DNA from: Phoronis australis | Lineage: Eukaryota > Phoronida > Phoronidae | DNA: 33,375 nucleotides | Direction of reading: 5' to 3' | NCBI GenBank assembly: GCA_002633005.1 | Contig: NMRA01001147.1 | Location: 1 to 33,375 of the forward strand | Shown here: positions 20,678 through 31,000 of the stretch, in pieces | Layout of the letters: each line of letters starts with the position of its first letter | How positions within the stretch are numbered: the stretch's first letter is position 1 | Program-made: the position numbers and the translations under genes | Notes under the pieces: model-generated | Database searches by the model: none | What the model saw: only the letters and a program-made list of their open reading frames with translations | What the model was told of the DNA's origin: nothing

Positions 20678-23415
20678 GACTCGCCGTCGGTGATAAATTT
20701 GCTCTAAGCTTTCACTGAGCATTTTCTTAGCATTATTAACTGCCATCCCACGAGGTCGACTGTAGGGTCATCGCTTCAGATCTTGAAAAAAATGTGCGTT
20801 CATACATCCTGGTGAGATATGTTCAAAAAGTTTTTTTCTAATTATCCGGCCAGTATTTTTTAAGTTAGAGCGTCGTCAATATTTTGGCCCAAAACAGTTC
20901 ATCTTTGGTTCAAATGTGTTCAGTAAGTGATGTAGTTTTAAAACGGTTCAAATGGAACGCAGTGAAAAAATGTTTTATCTATTTGTGAAAACTGGGCCTC
21001 TCTATCCGAAGACAGTTTGCCTTTTCAAACAGGTTTCCGTTAACCTCAGTTGGAACGCCAAAATGCGCTAAACTATGCCAGTTTTTGTGTATAGCCATTT
21101 CGAGGTGCTTTGGGGACCAGTTTATGGGATGCTAGTGATTTCAGATAATACTTCCTTATCAGTTTCTGCGTGACTATGAAGAAAAAAAAAATTAAAAACA
21201 TTGGGTTTTGTGTTTGTTTTCAAGGAAGATACAATGGAAAAAATATACCATCTCGTATTTTACAATCCTTGACTACGGCAGTCAACAGAGTGTAACTCGT
21301 GAACTCCACCTAGGGGCTACATTAGTTTTTGCAAATATATTTCTGCGGTTATAACAATGGCTGACGTCTCATGAATTTTTTGATGTTTTGATTACTGCTG
21401 GCCCCTGTGGTTGCGCTTTCTATATTTTGATTTCTTTGGTGAAATTCCGTACATTTGGTCAAATAGTTTCTATATCAAGGAAACAGTGACACATGCACGT
21501 TTTCAAATGATTCTAACCTGTGCTGTCTCACCACACATCTAAGTTGTGCACAAGGTTACATCACTCGTGTGAGTCTGCATTGTTAAATGTTTGCGGAACA
21601 AATGAATTTAGATCTAAACTAATAACTTCGGTGTTGGGTTTTAATTAAATTCATATGCATTGAGTGAATAAATATTGTTTAAGATTGTTTTCTAACATAA
21701 ACCACCTTAATTTTAGTTTTTGTGTTTTGTTTAGTAATTAATTTAAGGTTTTAAATCTTCTCAGTGGCTCCCTGAATGACGGTACTTACATAGATAGCAT
21801 TTACGGGATGCACAACTCCGATAGGTTTGGTTTTTAAACATTTTACTATGAGCTTAATAACACATAATCTTTTGGTTTAAATGAGCAGTCTCTCTTGTTC
21901 ATAAAACCCACAACCGTGCTGTCTGTTTTATGGACAGAATGAATCTGTACTTGAGCAAATTATGATCCACAAAAGAAACAAGGATGAGAAAGGAAGGCTA
22001 CATTTCGACGTGACTAGTTTTCAAGTATGCTTTTCGTTCTATATATCTTTGTTATGTATCTTGTTCATTTGCTGTAGTGTACTAACGCCAGTATTGTTCG
22101 TCATGATTATGAGAGAATGTTATTCTAAAGTTGTTGGTAGAACTCAATTCTCTAATATCCAAGAGTTTGAAATGAATAAAAACTGAGATCATGTCAATAC
22201 CAGCAAAAACAGTTTTTCCTGTGTCATACGTGATTTCGTCATTATTGCTTTCGGAACACTGTTTCTTGGAAATGAATTTACACATTTCCTGGAAAACGCC
22301 ACCGGTATAAAGTTGCTTTTTGATGTTTTTTAGTGACTCTAAGGGTCATTTTGTCAATTACATTGAAAATAACCCCGGGTCGTTTCTAACGGTGGAAAAG
22401 TATCTCATGGGGACATTTTTTCAATGCTAAGTGACTGTTTTGAAACGTATGCATCGGCCATTGACGAGAAAAGGTTAACTTACATAATACTCTACCCTTT
22501 TCAATTCCTTTATAAGGAGGGTCTCACTCAGGGGCAAAATTATTTCCAGTTACCTCTTTTTCCTATGTTTTATCATTATTTGGAATTTATTCATGCAAAA
22601 ACGTTTATTTCAATTAAATTTTACAACACAAAAAGGTATCTATCACACATGCCTATTTATTTGCGGCCTGGAAAATTTCCCCCTTTTTTAATTAATCATT
22701 GGTCATTCCAAGCCCTGAATTTCATCTACCCTCATCTCATCTGCTCTCAGACAAAGCTAATGACTTGCAAATTAAAGAACATTTTTTGGCCTATCATGCA
22801 GCACTCTGTAACGACAATAAGAGTTTATGAAGCGGGGCATTGCTAATAGAAGTGACACACCTGCGTCTATCCCTAAACGTAAGGTTAAAAGGTCTGCCGG
22901 AGCACACAAAATGCCCTGTTATTGTCTTTAACTTGTATGGAAAATTAAAGGTATCATAACATCTAAAAGTGCTGAACTGTCTTTTTTACGTCATTTATTC
23001 CTCAAACAAAAATTCGCGATTGCTTTTGCTACCAAAAGCATGCAGAAACAGTGTTTTTTGCTCAAACAGGAAATTCTAAGTGCAATAACGCCCTGGTGGC
23101 ATTTTCATTTCCTTGTTTTTTCTTTTCTAGTCAAAAAAGAACACAGAAAGGCTGTGCCACAGAGAATGTTGCTGTTGAACAGTTTCGTCGTGTGTCAAAA
23201 AACAAGACATTTTGATGGTGGTTGGGACTGCAGTGTAAACCTGGAGGGGAGGAGGGGGGAGTGGGAGCACTTTCGACTGTTTTAGTGATGCTTCCTTTGT
23301 ATCAATTGAATGATTATTAGAAATCTAGTAATTTATTGATTGAAATTGTATATTAAAAGCAATAGTTCCTATGGAAGCTTAAGATGTCAAGAAATTCATG
23401 GAGTGGTTCTAAACC
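20678..23415. other. no gene recognised
   Basis: AT-rich intergenic or intronic DNA. The longest open frame (22424-22846, plus, 140 codons) has the Phe/Ile/Tyr/Leu-rich composition of random AT-rich sequence and no motif. A hydrophobic frame at 21962-22186 is equally unconvincing. Upstream MBOAT7 exons should lie in this direction, but I did not find them. Confidence 0.45.
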
Positions 23416-23574
23416 ATGTTTCCAGCCGAGGGAAAAGCCGGCAAAGATATTCCCCAATCAAATATGCATATCATCATGGCGGCGCTGGAGAAACCCACTA
23501 ACAAGCTCGATGAAGGGTATCAAACACTCAACGCGGCTGTCAATGAAGTTAAAAACATCATCAGTGATGTATAA
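23416..23574 (+). CDS. unidentified 52-codon frame, possibly a transposon remnant
   Basis: The frame starts ATG TTT CCA and reads AALEKPTNKLDEGYQ and AVNEVKNIISD. The composition is protein-like and amphipathic, and could form a coiled coil. Upstream the same frame continues with DVKKFMEWF before a single TAA. Near its end it crosses into the block duplicated at 24541, whose copy changes the last codon but keeps the stop. It could be an LINE ORF1-like remnant or a decayed exon; I cannot assign it. Confidence 0.25.
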   Translation: MFPAEGKAGKDIPQSNMHIIMAALEKPTNKLDEGYQTLNAAVNEVKNIISDV

Positions 23575-24539
23575 GAAGACTGTTCTTCCAAGATCAATTT
23601 TCCAATGCCAATGTCAGTCGTTGATTGCCTACCCTAGAGTGCTTTTTGAGCCCGTCAATTACCATGGATGTCCCCTACGTGTTCCTACATTCGTTACATT
23701 ATTACTGCTTATAGATGATTGCATTGGCTTTTGAAGTACACGATTCTGCTGACATAGAACACCTGGATAAGAACAAAAAAGATGTCAAACTTTTGAAGCA
23801 AGAGGAACTAAAGATCAAATACCGAAGCACCGGTCCAAGCTTCATGGATAAATTGTTATACAGCTACTGCCATGTAGGTTTATTAACGGGTAAGTAAATG
23901 TACTATCTTTTGAACAATTTTAACTGCCCATGCTTTTGGGTTGACACCCATGGTGCGCTGAATGCGACCCCTAGTTTATGATGTCCTGAGTTGTTCCCTT
24001 GCGATGCCCATGGCTTAGGGAATATCAGCTCCCAAAATTGAAGTAGTGAATGTAAAATGCAGTTATCTGGGCATTAACTGAAAAAATTGTTCGAAGTAAA
24101 CACCCCTCGTGGAGTTTCAAAAGTTTATATTTTTAAACGCCCATGCTCAGCTTAATGTTATGTGGGACGTTATTGACAAATTTTTGTTTTTAGCCAAATA
24201 TCTACAAAACTGTAAATTTTAATTCAGTAAAAGTACATAATTTTTGAAATTAGAAAGCCTCAGAAGTTTGATTTTTTACCCCTTATAGGTATCTATCATA
24301 ATTTGGGTCTCAATGTCATTCATTTTTCTAAAATTTAGCAAAAAAAGTTATGTTCATAGCAGTGGTATCCATAACAACCAAACTTCAATTGATATAAATG
24401 TTCAAGATGGAATTTTAAAGATTCTGGTGCAGCTTTCTAAATCATCCCTTGGTTTCCTTTTCAGGAAACTGTTGGTTTTTTTGTAAAATTTATGAAAGTC
24501 CTATTTTTTAAATGCTCTTCTTGCAAAAATTGCACATTT
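23556..24539. repeat. duplicated block, copy 1 (984 bp)
   Basis: It matches 24541-25524 over its full 984 bp with no net length change and about a dozen substitutions (near 1.2%). It ends at the single N at 24540. Confidence 0.92.
23715..23889 (+). CDS. MBOAT7: MBOAT7 internal exon (copy 1)
   Basis: MBOAT7 (LPIAT1) is an endomembrane acyltransferase that puts arachidonate on lysophosphatidylinositol. The acceptor TTATAG at 23714 is followed by 58 codons plus one base and a perfect G|GTAAGT donor at 23890. The exon starts IALAFEVHDSAD and ends PSFMDKLLYSYCHVGLLTG, corresponding to the segment of human MBOAT7 that reads roughly SLASEVQD to SYSYCYVGIMTG. The middle linker (Lys-rich here) is variable in the family. 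The catalytic Asn and His regions lie on later exons not seen here. In-frame, intact and phase-consistent, but isolated. Confidence 0.82.
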
Positions 24540-24540
24540 N

Positions 24541-25524
24541 CATCATCAGTGATCTATAAGAAGACTGTTCTTCCAATATCAATTTTCCAATGCCAATGTC
24601 AGTCGTTGATTGCCTACCCTAGAGTACTTTTTGAGCCCGTCAATTACCATGGATGTCCCCTACGTGTTCCTACATTCGTTACATTATTACTGCTTATAGA
24701 TGATTGCATTGGCTTTTGAAGTACACGATTCTGCTGACATAGAACACATGGATAAGAACAAAAAAGATGTCAAACTTTTGAAGCAAGAGGAACTAAAGAT
24801 CAAATACCGAAGCAACGGTCCAAGCTTCATGGATAAATTGTTATACAGCTACTGCTGTGTAGGTTTATTAACGGGTAAGTAAATGTACTATCTTTTGAAC
24901 AATTTCAACTACCCATGCTTTTGGGTTGACACCCATGGTGCGCTGAATGCGACCCCTAGTTTATGATGTCCTGAGTTGTTCCCTTGCGATGCCCATGGCT
25001 TAGGGAATATCAGCTCCCAAAATTGAAGTAGTGAATGTAAAAGGCAGTTATCTGGGCATTAACTGAAAAAATTGTTCGAAGTAAACACCCCTGGTGGAGT
25101 TTCAAAAGTTTATATTTTTAAACGCCCATGCTCAGCTTAATGTTATGTGGGACGTTATTGACAAATTTTTGTTTTTAGCCAAATATCTACAAAACTGTAA
25201 ATTTTAATTCAGTAAGAGTACATAATTTTTGAAATTAGAAAGCCTCAGAAGTTTGATTTTTTACCCCTTATAGGTATCTATCATAATTTGGGTCTCAATG
25301 TCATTCATTTTTCTAAAATTTAGCAAAAAAAGTTATGTTCATAGCAGTGGTATCCATAACAACCAAACTTCAATTGATATAAATGTTCAAGATGGAATTT
25401 TAAAGATTCTGGTGCAGCTTTCTAAATCATCCCTTGGTTTCCTTTTCAGGAAACTGTTGGTTTTTTTGTAAAATTTATGAAAGTCCTATTTTTTAAATGC
25501 TCTTCTTGCAAAAATTGCACATTT
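24541..25524. repeat. duplicated block, copy 2 (984 bp)
   Basis: The second version of 23556-24539, starting one base after the N. Beyond 25524 the sequence continues as unique DNA. Confidence 0.92.
24700..24874 (+). CDS. MBOAT7: MBOAT7 internal exon (copy 2, probable allele)
   Basis: The same exon as at 23715, with intact acceptor and donor and three amino-acid changes: Leu to Met after the DIEH segment, Thr to Asn before GPSF, and His to Cys in YSYCHVG. The His/Cys site lies in a conserved membrane-proximal motif. It is probably the other haplotype rather than a second exon. Confidence 0.8.
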
Positions 25525-26126
25525 GAAAAAATTCCTAGCAGTATTTTGGAGAACAGTGCACAAAACATATGGTAGTATGCAGAAATTTCATATAAATCAA
25601 ATTAGCCATCAATATTGATGTAACTAAGTTAGCAAAATTTGGTCATTTTTCAGGGGTACAACATGAACTTAAAGCCCACCCCCTGATTTTATGTTATCTG
25701 ATTTTAAGACCCAAGTCCTTAAGTCAACAAAGTATTTATACATTAGCTCTACATTTAACATACAGAAGATTATACTTTTTAATGTATCACTAAATATTTC
25801 CAATTATTTTGTTGCTCTGTAAACATATATTAATGTAGTTGAGTCATGACAACGATCAAACAAAAAGTCCCATCCACCAGTCTTCAGTCTGTTGAGAGAC
25901 AGACCATATACAATGTTACACGTAGTTTGACTCTTTCCAACAAAGTGCATGGTTTTCTTCAAGTGTCTTATAAAACATATTTTAGCACATTCTTCATTCA
26001 GTCACCACCCACTTCTGAAATGAAACGGTTTGAAGCACTTCAAGGACCAAAAATTGCCACTTTCTGAAAATACGATGAGGCGTGAATTCAGAAAATCATC
26101 TTTGGTTGCCAAAAACAATCAAGACC
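25525..26126. other. no gene recognised; downstream of the MAEA-like locus
   Basis: This should contain the rest of the MAEA 3' UTR and following DNA on the minus strand, and the next MBOAT7 intron on the plus strand. No exon of either was found. Confidence 0.4.
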
Positions 26127-26330
26127 CCTTCCAATGTCAAACAGTTCTACAGGACAAAAAGTTTCTCCGCTTCATCTGGGCAGTAAATCTCCAACCTTCC
26201 AATGTCCAATAGTACTACATGAAATAAACTTTCTCCGCTCCATCCAGGCAGCAAACCTCCAACCTTCCAATGTCCAATAGTACTACATGACATAAACTTT
26301 CTCTGCTTCATCCAGGCAGTAAATCTCCTT
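26127..26330. repeat. three-copy 68-bp tandem repeat containing the end of the MAEA coding sequence
   Basis: Units start at 26127, 26195 and 26263, exactly 68 bp apart, each beginning CCTTCCAATGTC. On the minus strand the unit at 26263 holds the last codons, stop and first 3' UTR bases of MAEA. The other two lie further into the 3' UTR and each still reads as a variant tail ending in a stop (AEKVYFM and AEKLFVL instead of AEKVYVM). Confidence 0.9.
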
Positions 26331-26384
26331 AGTCCTTGAACATATAACTTGCCCTTCATTCATCCATGACATTTCTGCAAGTGC
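26283..26384 (-). pseudogene. MAEA: MAEA terminal exon
   Basis: The acceptor GCTTCCAG (AG at 26386-26385) opens 34 codons reading ALAEMSWMNEGQVIC, SRTKE and DEAEKVYVM, then TAG at 26285-26283. The human protein ends VCPRTKEVF and AEKVYIM, so the match is clear; the usual Pro after Cys is Ser here. The phase-0 join to the preceding exon is correct and this exon itself is intact. Confidence 0.9.
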
Positions 26385-26909
26385 CTGGAAGCAACAACAA
26401 AACACATGGATACAAAATTGAAACTTCAACAGTTTCCACAATAAGACTCATTGTTCCTAAGAAATCTTTAGAGAGCACTGGCAAAAGCGACTAAAGGAGT
26501 TACAAAACAGACTACAGGTGGAGCTTCTAATAACCTAAGTAAATACAAACTACTGCAGCATAGAAGAGCAATGATGACACAAATTCATGGTAAGTTTTTA
26601 AACGAAAGTCAATTGAATCAATTCTGCTCTGTGCAACAAAATTTTCAATTAGCGATTAACAAGAGATCAAAAGTCATTAACCTCATGAAGACAACGGAAT
26701 GGCAAACAATTAGTTGACAACCTACTGTAGAGTTCAGTGAACTATTATAACCACACATGAGCAAGGCTACAATTGTTAAAAAGACAAGATAAATTCTTTA
26801 AACGTTAGTCACTTAACAATCTCGTCTAGTATCCTTGATGCCATATCCACCCTTCCTTTCAACTTTACAACTGCTGTCGACGCCAGAATGTAAGGAAACG
26901 ACAACTTAC

Positions 26910-27102
26910 GTTGTAGCCATAGACAAAACCATTAGGAAGCATCATAGGAAGGTTGTTCTCGTTGAGAGGATGTCCCGATATATAGCAGATGAGCCGTGAT
27001 TGGGCACAGTGTGATTAAGGGAGGGGCTTGGCCAGCTCACTGAAGTGTGAACACACAGGGCAATTCTTGTTTTTTGCCTCAGTGTCATCCTTATAACAAT
27101 GT
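26910..27102 (-). pseudogene. MAEA: MAEA Gid-type RING exon, with in-frame stop
   Basis: It starts after CACACCAG (AG at 27104-27103), completing a split Leu codon, and reads HCYKDD, CPVCSHFSELAKPLP, a TAA stop (27017-27015), [10 protein letters not shown] and [14 protein letters not shown], then GTAAGT at 26909. The Cys and His pattern of the Gid RING is preserved on both sides of the stop. A single base (TAT or TAC to TAA) explains the nonsense codon. Confidence 0.93.
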
Positions 27103-28137
27103 CTGGTGTGTGTGTTAAATAATGGGGATAATTTACTATGCAAACCAGCACTATTATGTACCATTTAACTCTTTCACTGGCAAGAGCATCTTTCCGCAAC
27201 TTACACATTCACTGCAAAACATTTCATGGGAGATAACTGCAGTTCAGCAACGTTACCAAATGACAGGACAAGGGTTTTACCAAATCCCAAATAAAAGTCA
27301 AATTTTCGAATTTTTTCGTTTTTGAAGAAATTTCTGTTGATTGCTCACCTCCAAACTGTCCAACGTCGCTATTTTTTTACTCAAATTCAAAATGATTCTG
27401 GTTAAGGATCCGAGTTTGAAATGTCAGACATGAGTCAAGGCTTGTGGGGGAGTGTATTGCTACATACTTTACATGGCAAAAACCTGCTTCCAGGCATGAG
27501 GTTACAATTTTACGGTATCATAAAACAACTTATTTGCATATTAACCTGAAAGTGGCGGACAAGTGAAATTGCATTTTTTTCAATACTGTTTAACAAAAAT
27601 TACTTTTCAGGAAAATTTACTTTGCTTTTAGCATGGTTTGTATGGTGTAGCTATTACCAAACAACATATGGTTAATATTTTGAGCATTTGAAACAACGTG
27701 GCAAGACTCTGAAAAATAGAAATATGGCAATTTTACCATTAATTATGTTTGTCTTAAATCTTCAAAATTGATAATTGGCACTGGGAAGTGCAGATCTAAA
27801 AAACTTGACTGTGAAACAGTTAAGCAAACTTATATACAGAGAAGCTGATTTTTTCATCAAAATGGAAAAAAATGCAATAGCCAGCAATAATCAGTTGGAC
27901 GAGGCGTGGATTTCGAGAATGAAATATTCGATTGTAACCGAGACATTTAAGCTTGTTGGGAAGAAACAGTGATCACATGGGACAATGTTGGGCTGTTCTG
28001 ACTTGCAGTTCAGTCTCGTTGCTAGGATTCAACTCACCAAGACTTGTCCATAACAGGTGTTAAGGGTACGTAGAACCCTAAAAAAATGTCCAAATTTGGA
28101 AATATTTAGAACATCACATCTCAGATATGACTGACCA
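27103..28137. other. intron of the MAEA-like gene, first part
   Basis: AT-rich intronic sequence up to the MITE at 28138. The only notable feature is the plus-strand open frame at 27775-27972, listed separately. Confidence 0.6.
27775..27972 (+). CDS. unidentified protein-like frame inside a MAEA intron
   Basis: On the plus strand a frame without an ATG near its start reads DLKNLTVKQLSKLIYREADF, then MEKNAIASNNQLDEAW and FKLVGKK before TGA. The amphipathic, charged composition differs from the random frames nearby. GTGCAG just before AT-CTA could be a weak acceptor, making this the last exon of a plus-strand gene, but no pyrimidine tract supports it. I do not recognise the family. Confidence 0.3.
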   Translation: MALGSADLKNLTVKQLSKLIYREADFFIKMEKNAIASNNQLDEAWISRMKYSIVTETFKLVGKKQ

Positions 28138-28387
28138 GGGGCCTGTTCCAAGAAAGTGACTTAAGTTCATTTTTGACTTAAGTTTAAGATTTCTCTTAAT
28201 TTACAAACTTTGAAACTTCCGCATTCGGTAAGTCGGTCAAAATTAAGACAAATTGTATGTCAAACACTTAAGTCAAACTTAAGATCTCTTTCTTGAATTG
28301 GTTTTCAGACAAATTTAACTTTTATTTTAAAATTTACTAAAATTTAAGATCTGTCTTAGCTAAGTCAGATTTGTTGGAACGGGCCCC
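28138..28387. mobile_element. 250-bp MITE with GGGGCC..GTTCCAA ends
   Basis: The left end GGGGCCTGTTCCAA and the inverted right end GGGGCCCGTTCCAA differ at one base. Inside, ACTTAAGTT-type words occur in both orientations, giving a long imperfect palindrome. There is no coding capacity and no convincing target duplication. It lies in the MAEA-like intron. Elements with very similar ends are common in invertebrate genomes. Confidence 0.78.
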
Positions 28388-29210
28388 AGATTCATATGAA
28401 ACTCTCACATACTCTGCTTTATTCAACATTCTCCACTACGCTATCAGAAATTGTTTTCAAAATACCATTTTTGCATGAGGGCTATCAAAAAATAGAACTT
28501 ATATGATTTTCATCTCAAACATGAATATATCAAATGAAATCTGGTCATGTTGTTTGACACCATTGTTTAGCTGTTGGCTAAATTTCACCAAAAATACATG
28601 GTCACACGACCCAATTAATAAGAATTATGTTAAAAGTAAAACAATCAAATTCTACAGGCTTTCCACATTCGAAAATAATATACACTCTTAATTAGTTTAA
28701 ATTTATACTTTTGTCGATATTTGGCTAAAGACACAGGCAAGCCGTTAAGGTCCCACATAACCTAAAAGATGTATTTGCACGCTCCTAACTATGCTAATGT
28801 CTAACAGGAACTAAACGACAAAGTTATTTGAACATCATCTATGCTAAACAAAGCTTGCAGTGGTATTCGCTGACAATTTGTAAATGTGAAAATAAAAAAT
28901 TCTGCAAATAGGTGACCTTTGAACTAATGAGGTACCTTGGGGGCTCGCATAACCCGCATCATGCAGTGTTATTCCCCAACACTGGATACGGTTTAGTGAT
29001 TTATGGCGGATCACTTTTGACACAAAACTCGTTCGTGAAAACTTTTGGCAATTTTCAACCTACTTCATATTCGCATTGTCGCTACATGTTGCGTTTTTTA
29101 CTAATTTGACCAAGCAATCACAGAGATAAGGAATTTGTGGGCAAGTTCCACTTTAAGCAGAGTTGAATTACTCCTCCATGCTGAACATGATATACTTAAA
29201 CAAAGGATAC
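28388..29210. other. intron of the MAEA-like gene, second part
   Basis: No additional element recognised; open frames at 28503 and 28912 (plus) look random. The donor at 29210 reads GTATCC, weaker than consensus, but its phase matches the acceptor at 27103. Confidence 0.6.
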
Positions 29211-29343
29211 AGTGTTTTAAGAGCTGACAGACCAGCTTGTAATGTTACGTAAAGATAGAGTCACTGCTCAACTGATGTAGTTTAAAGTTCTCATATCTGA
29301 ACTGTTCCACCAGCATTTGCCAACGATCTGCAGACAAGAGTTC
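29211..29343 (-). pseudogene. MAEA: MAEA CRA-region exon, with lost acceptor and frameshift
   Basis: The expected first codon GAA at 29343 starts ELLSADRWQMLVEQF, aligning with the family's DLLDPARW-MLI-QF. The two bases before it are AA (29345-29344), not AG. The frame runs through LHQLSSDSIFT and then loses one base at about 29247, after which TLQAGLSALKT continues in another frame. The exon is 133 nt where 134 would fit both flanking phases. Confidence 0.9.
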
Positions 29344-29616
29344 TTGTAAGAGACAACAGAGGGCATGTGGTACAACAACTACAGATGAGGAAGACGAACA
29401 GTTTTTTTAAACGCTGAACACTAAAAACAAAATGGCGTTTGAACATGAAGGAAGCCTGATGACAATTCAAACAGCAGCCTGGTAAAGCATATCAAGAACG
29501 CATGTCCCAAAAGTGTATTGGAACCAAGTTCAGATAATTACTACAGGGGGGGGAGGGTGTATGGTGCACTATTTGGCTTTTCCATGAAACTTTTTGAAAC
29601 ACATGTAGTAACATAC

Positions 29617-29725
29617 TTGATAATCAGATACAGTTGTGTCTGAACAGTAAGCCAGCAGTCCCATCACCTTTTGAACTCTCAGCAGATGGCTGTCATCAGC
29701 GGTGGAGAAATGCTTGCGTGCGTGT
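29617..29725 (-). pseudogene. MAEA: MAEA exon with CTLH end and start of CRA
   Basis: TTGCTTTCAG (AG at 29727-29726) is followed by A, completing an Arg codon, and HARKHFSTADDSHL, VMGLLAYCSDTT and DYQ, then GTATGT at 29616. Thirty-six codons, intact, aligning without gaps to the family. Confidence 0.93.
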
Positions 29726-30826
29726 CTGAAAGCAAGAGCCAGGCCATTTTAAATACGGTCATCATGACCGACAGAAATTAACTATTAAACACCACATGGC
29801 ATAGAATCGATCTTTACAAAGGACCGATTCCCTGCATTTGTCTAATTCTAGTTGTGCACCCCAGATTGGAGTGCCATAACTGTGTACAAAATGTTTACGT
29901 GTGTAAGGAGCTTAAAGTTTTGGGTTTTTTTAGGTTTTAGACCATGCCTGTAGTGTGTGCTAGTCATGTACTGAGGTTATGAGGATAATGACCAACATTG
30001 AGAGAGCCAGCAATGAAATCATTTCTATCCAGATTCACACAATTGTTTTAATAAAGTAATAGCTAACAACTCTTCATAAAACATTCAGAAAATGAAACTC
30101 AACTGGCAGCTTCTGTAGAAGTCTTTTTCATTGATCAGATCACATTTGCAGTCATATAAACACAAGCATTGTACCTAAACTTATACAGTACAAGCCAAAA
30201 GTATTCAGACAAAATGACTGCAATTCATCCTTTTCTCTCATATCGAGAATGATCTGTAATTAAGAGGAAAGTTAGAAAGTGGCTAAGCCATTCTGCCCTA
30301 ATAGTTAATAGACTAATTTAGGCTGTCAACAGAATTAACCCTCATGACTCGGAAAATGATAACTTGTTTGATTACTTTGTACCCGCTAGTTGTACACCTC
30401 GGCAGTCATTTCGCTTGGACATGGTAAGAAGAAAGGCCTTGCCAGTAATAAAATACACTAGTTTTCACAATAAACTGAACAACGTCGAAATTTGACTGAG
30501 GTTCACAGCATAAACTGCGACTAAATATCCATTTCTTTTCTGCTAGAGCATGTTACAATTCAGGCTAAATGTCCACAGGTGTTGCTCCATGCACTTTGTC
30601 GAAATAGTGACAACTGGGCGAGACCCAATAACGTTATGTTAAACTCTGACCAATGTATGACAAATCTGAAATTTTATTGTCGAGGAAAATCTTTGAGTAA
30701 AACAGCCAAACAATTTTGGCAGAAGTTTGGCAGAGTCTGACAGTTTTGTCAAAGTTTGTCAAGTCTATTTTTGAAAACCAGAGCCGTTCAAAGTCACAGC
30801 AAAGGCTGACATTATGCAGACAGTAC
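29726..30826 (-). other. intron of the MAEA-like gene
   Basis: A phase-2 intron of 1101 bp. Near 30184-30210 the plus strand carries TACAGTACAAGCC and AAAAGTATTCAGAC, resembling the terminal repeat of a Tc1/mariner element. I found no matching second end, so it is at most an orphan fragment. Confidence 0.55.
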
Positions 30827-30903
30827 CGTATTGCCTCAATCGTCTGCTTGTTGTGAATTAGCTCAATAAACTCCTGTTCTCGCAGACTAAACTCCAGCGT
30901 ACT
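30827..30903 (-). pseudogene. MAEA: MAEA CTLH-domain exon
   Basis: TTGTTATTGCAG (AG at 30905-30904) opens STLEFSLREQEFIELIHN and TIEAI plus CG, then donor GTACTG at 30826. The human counterpart reads CLEFSLRIQEFIELIRQN. The split Arg codon is completed by the next exon. Intact. Confidence 0.94.
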
Positions 30904-31000
30904 CTGCAATAACAACAATAGAACAATATTACACAACCAAACCCAAAGATTTTAATTCGACACTTCAAATTTTGATGCATCATATAACATTAGTGTAAAA

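Larger units (their letters stand above)
26283..30903 (-). pseudogene. MAEA: MAEA-like gene, last five exons, with three disabling lesions
   Basis: MAEA (GID9) is a RING-type subunit of the CTLH/GID E3 ubiquitin ligase. Five minus-strand exons cover the end of the CTLH domain, the CRA region and the Gid-type RING to the C terminus, with family-like splice phases. Three defects break the frame: an acceptor reading AA instead of AG at 29345-29344, a 1-base deletion near 29247, and a TAA codon at 27017-27015 where the family has Tyr or Met. Exons N-terminal to the CTLH segment were not found to the right, where an LTR element has inserted. Retained introns make this an unprocessed copy: a decayed paralogue, a non-functional allele, or a gene hit by sequencing errors. 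Three lesions of different kinds argue for real decay, but protein-level conservation is otherwise high, so it would be recent. Confidence 0.8.

Noticed and set aside
22424-22846. Longest plus-strand open frame in the right half (140 codons)
   Set aside because: Its residues are dominated by Phe, Ile, Tyr and Leu, as in random AT-rich DNA; no motif, no splice support and no hydrophobic periodicity.
23384-23734. 116-codon plus-strand frame covering the MBOAT7 acceptor
   Set aside because: It is out of frame with the recognised exon and is an overlap of two other frames.
24430-24520. CTTTTCAG acceptor as the next MBOAT7 exon
   Set aside because: The joined frame reads a few residues and stops, without the conserved FF-YRTY segment expected next.
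26147-26359. 70-codon minus-strand frame over the 68-bp repeat
   Set aside because: It runs through the repeat in changing phase relative to the MAEA tail; only the short matching segment in its last unit is meaningful.
30184-30210. Tc1/mariner element
   Set aside because: Only one end-like motif was seen; no matching inverted end or transposase.
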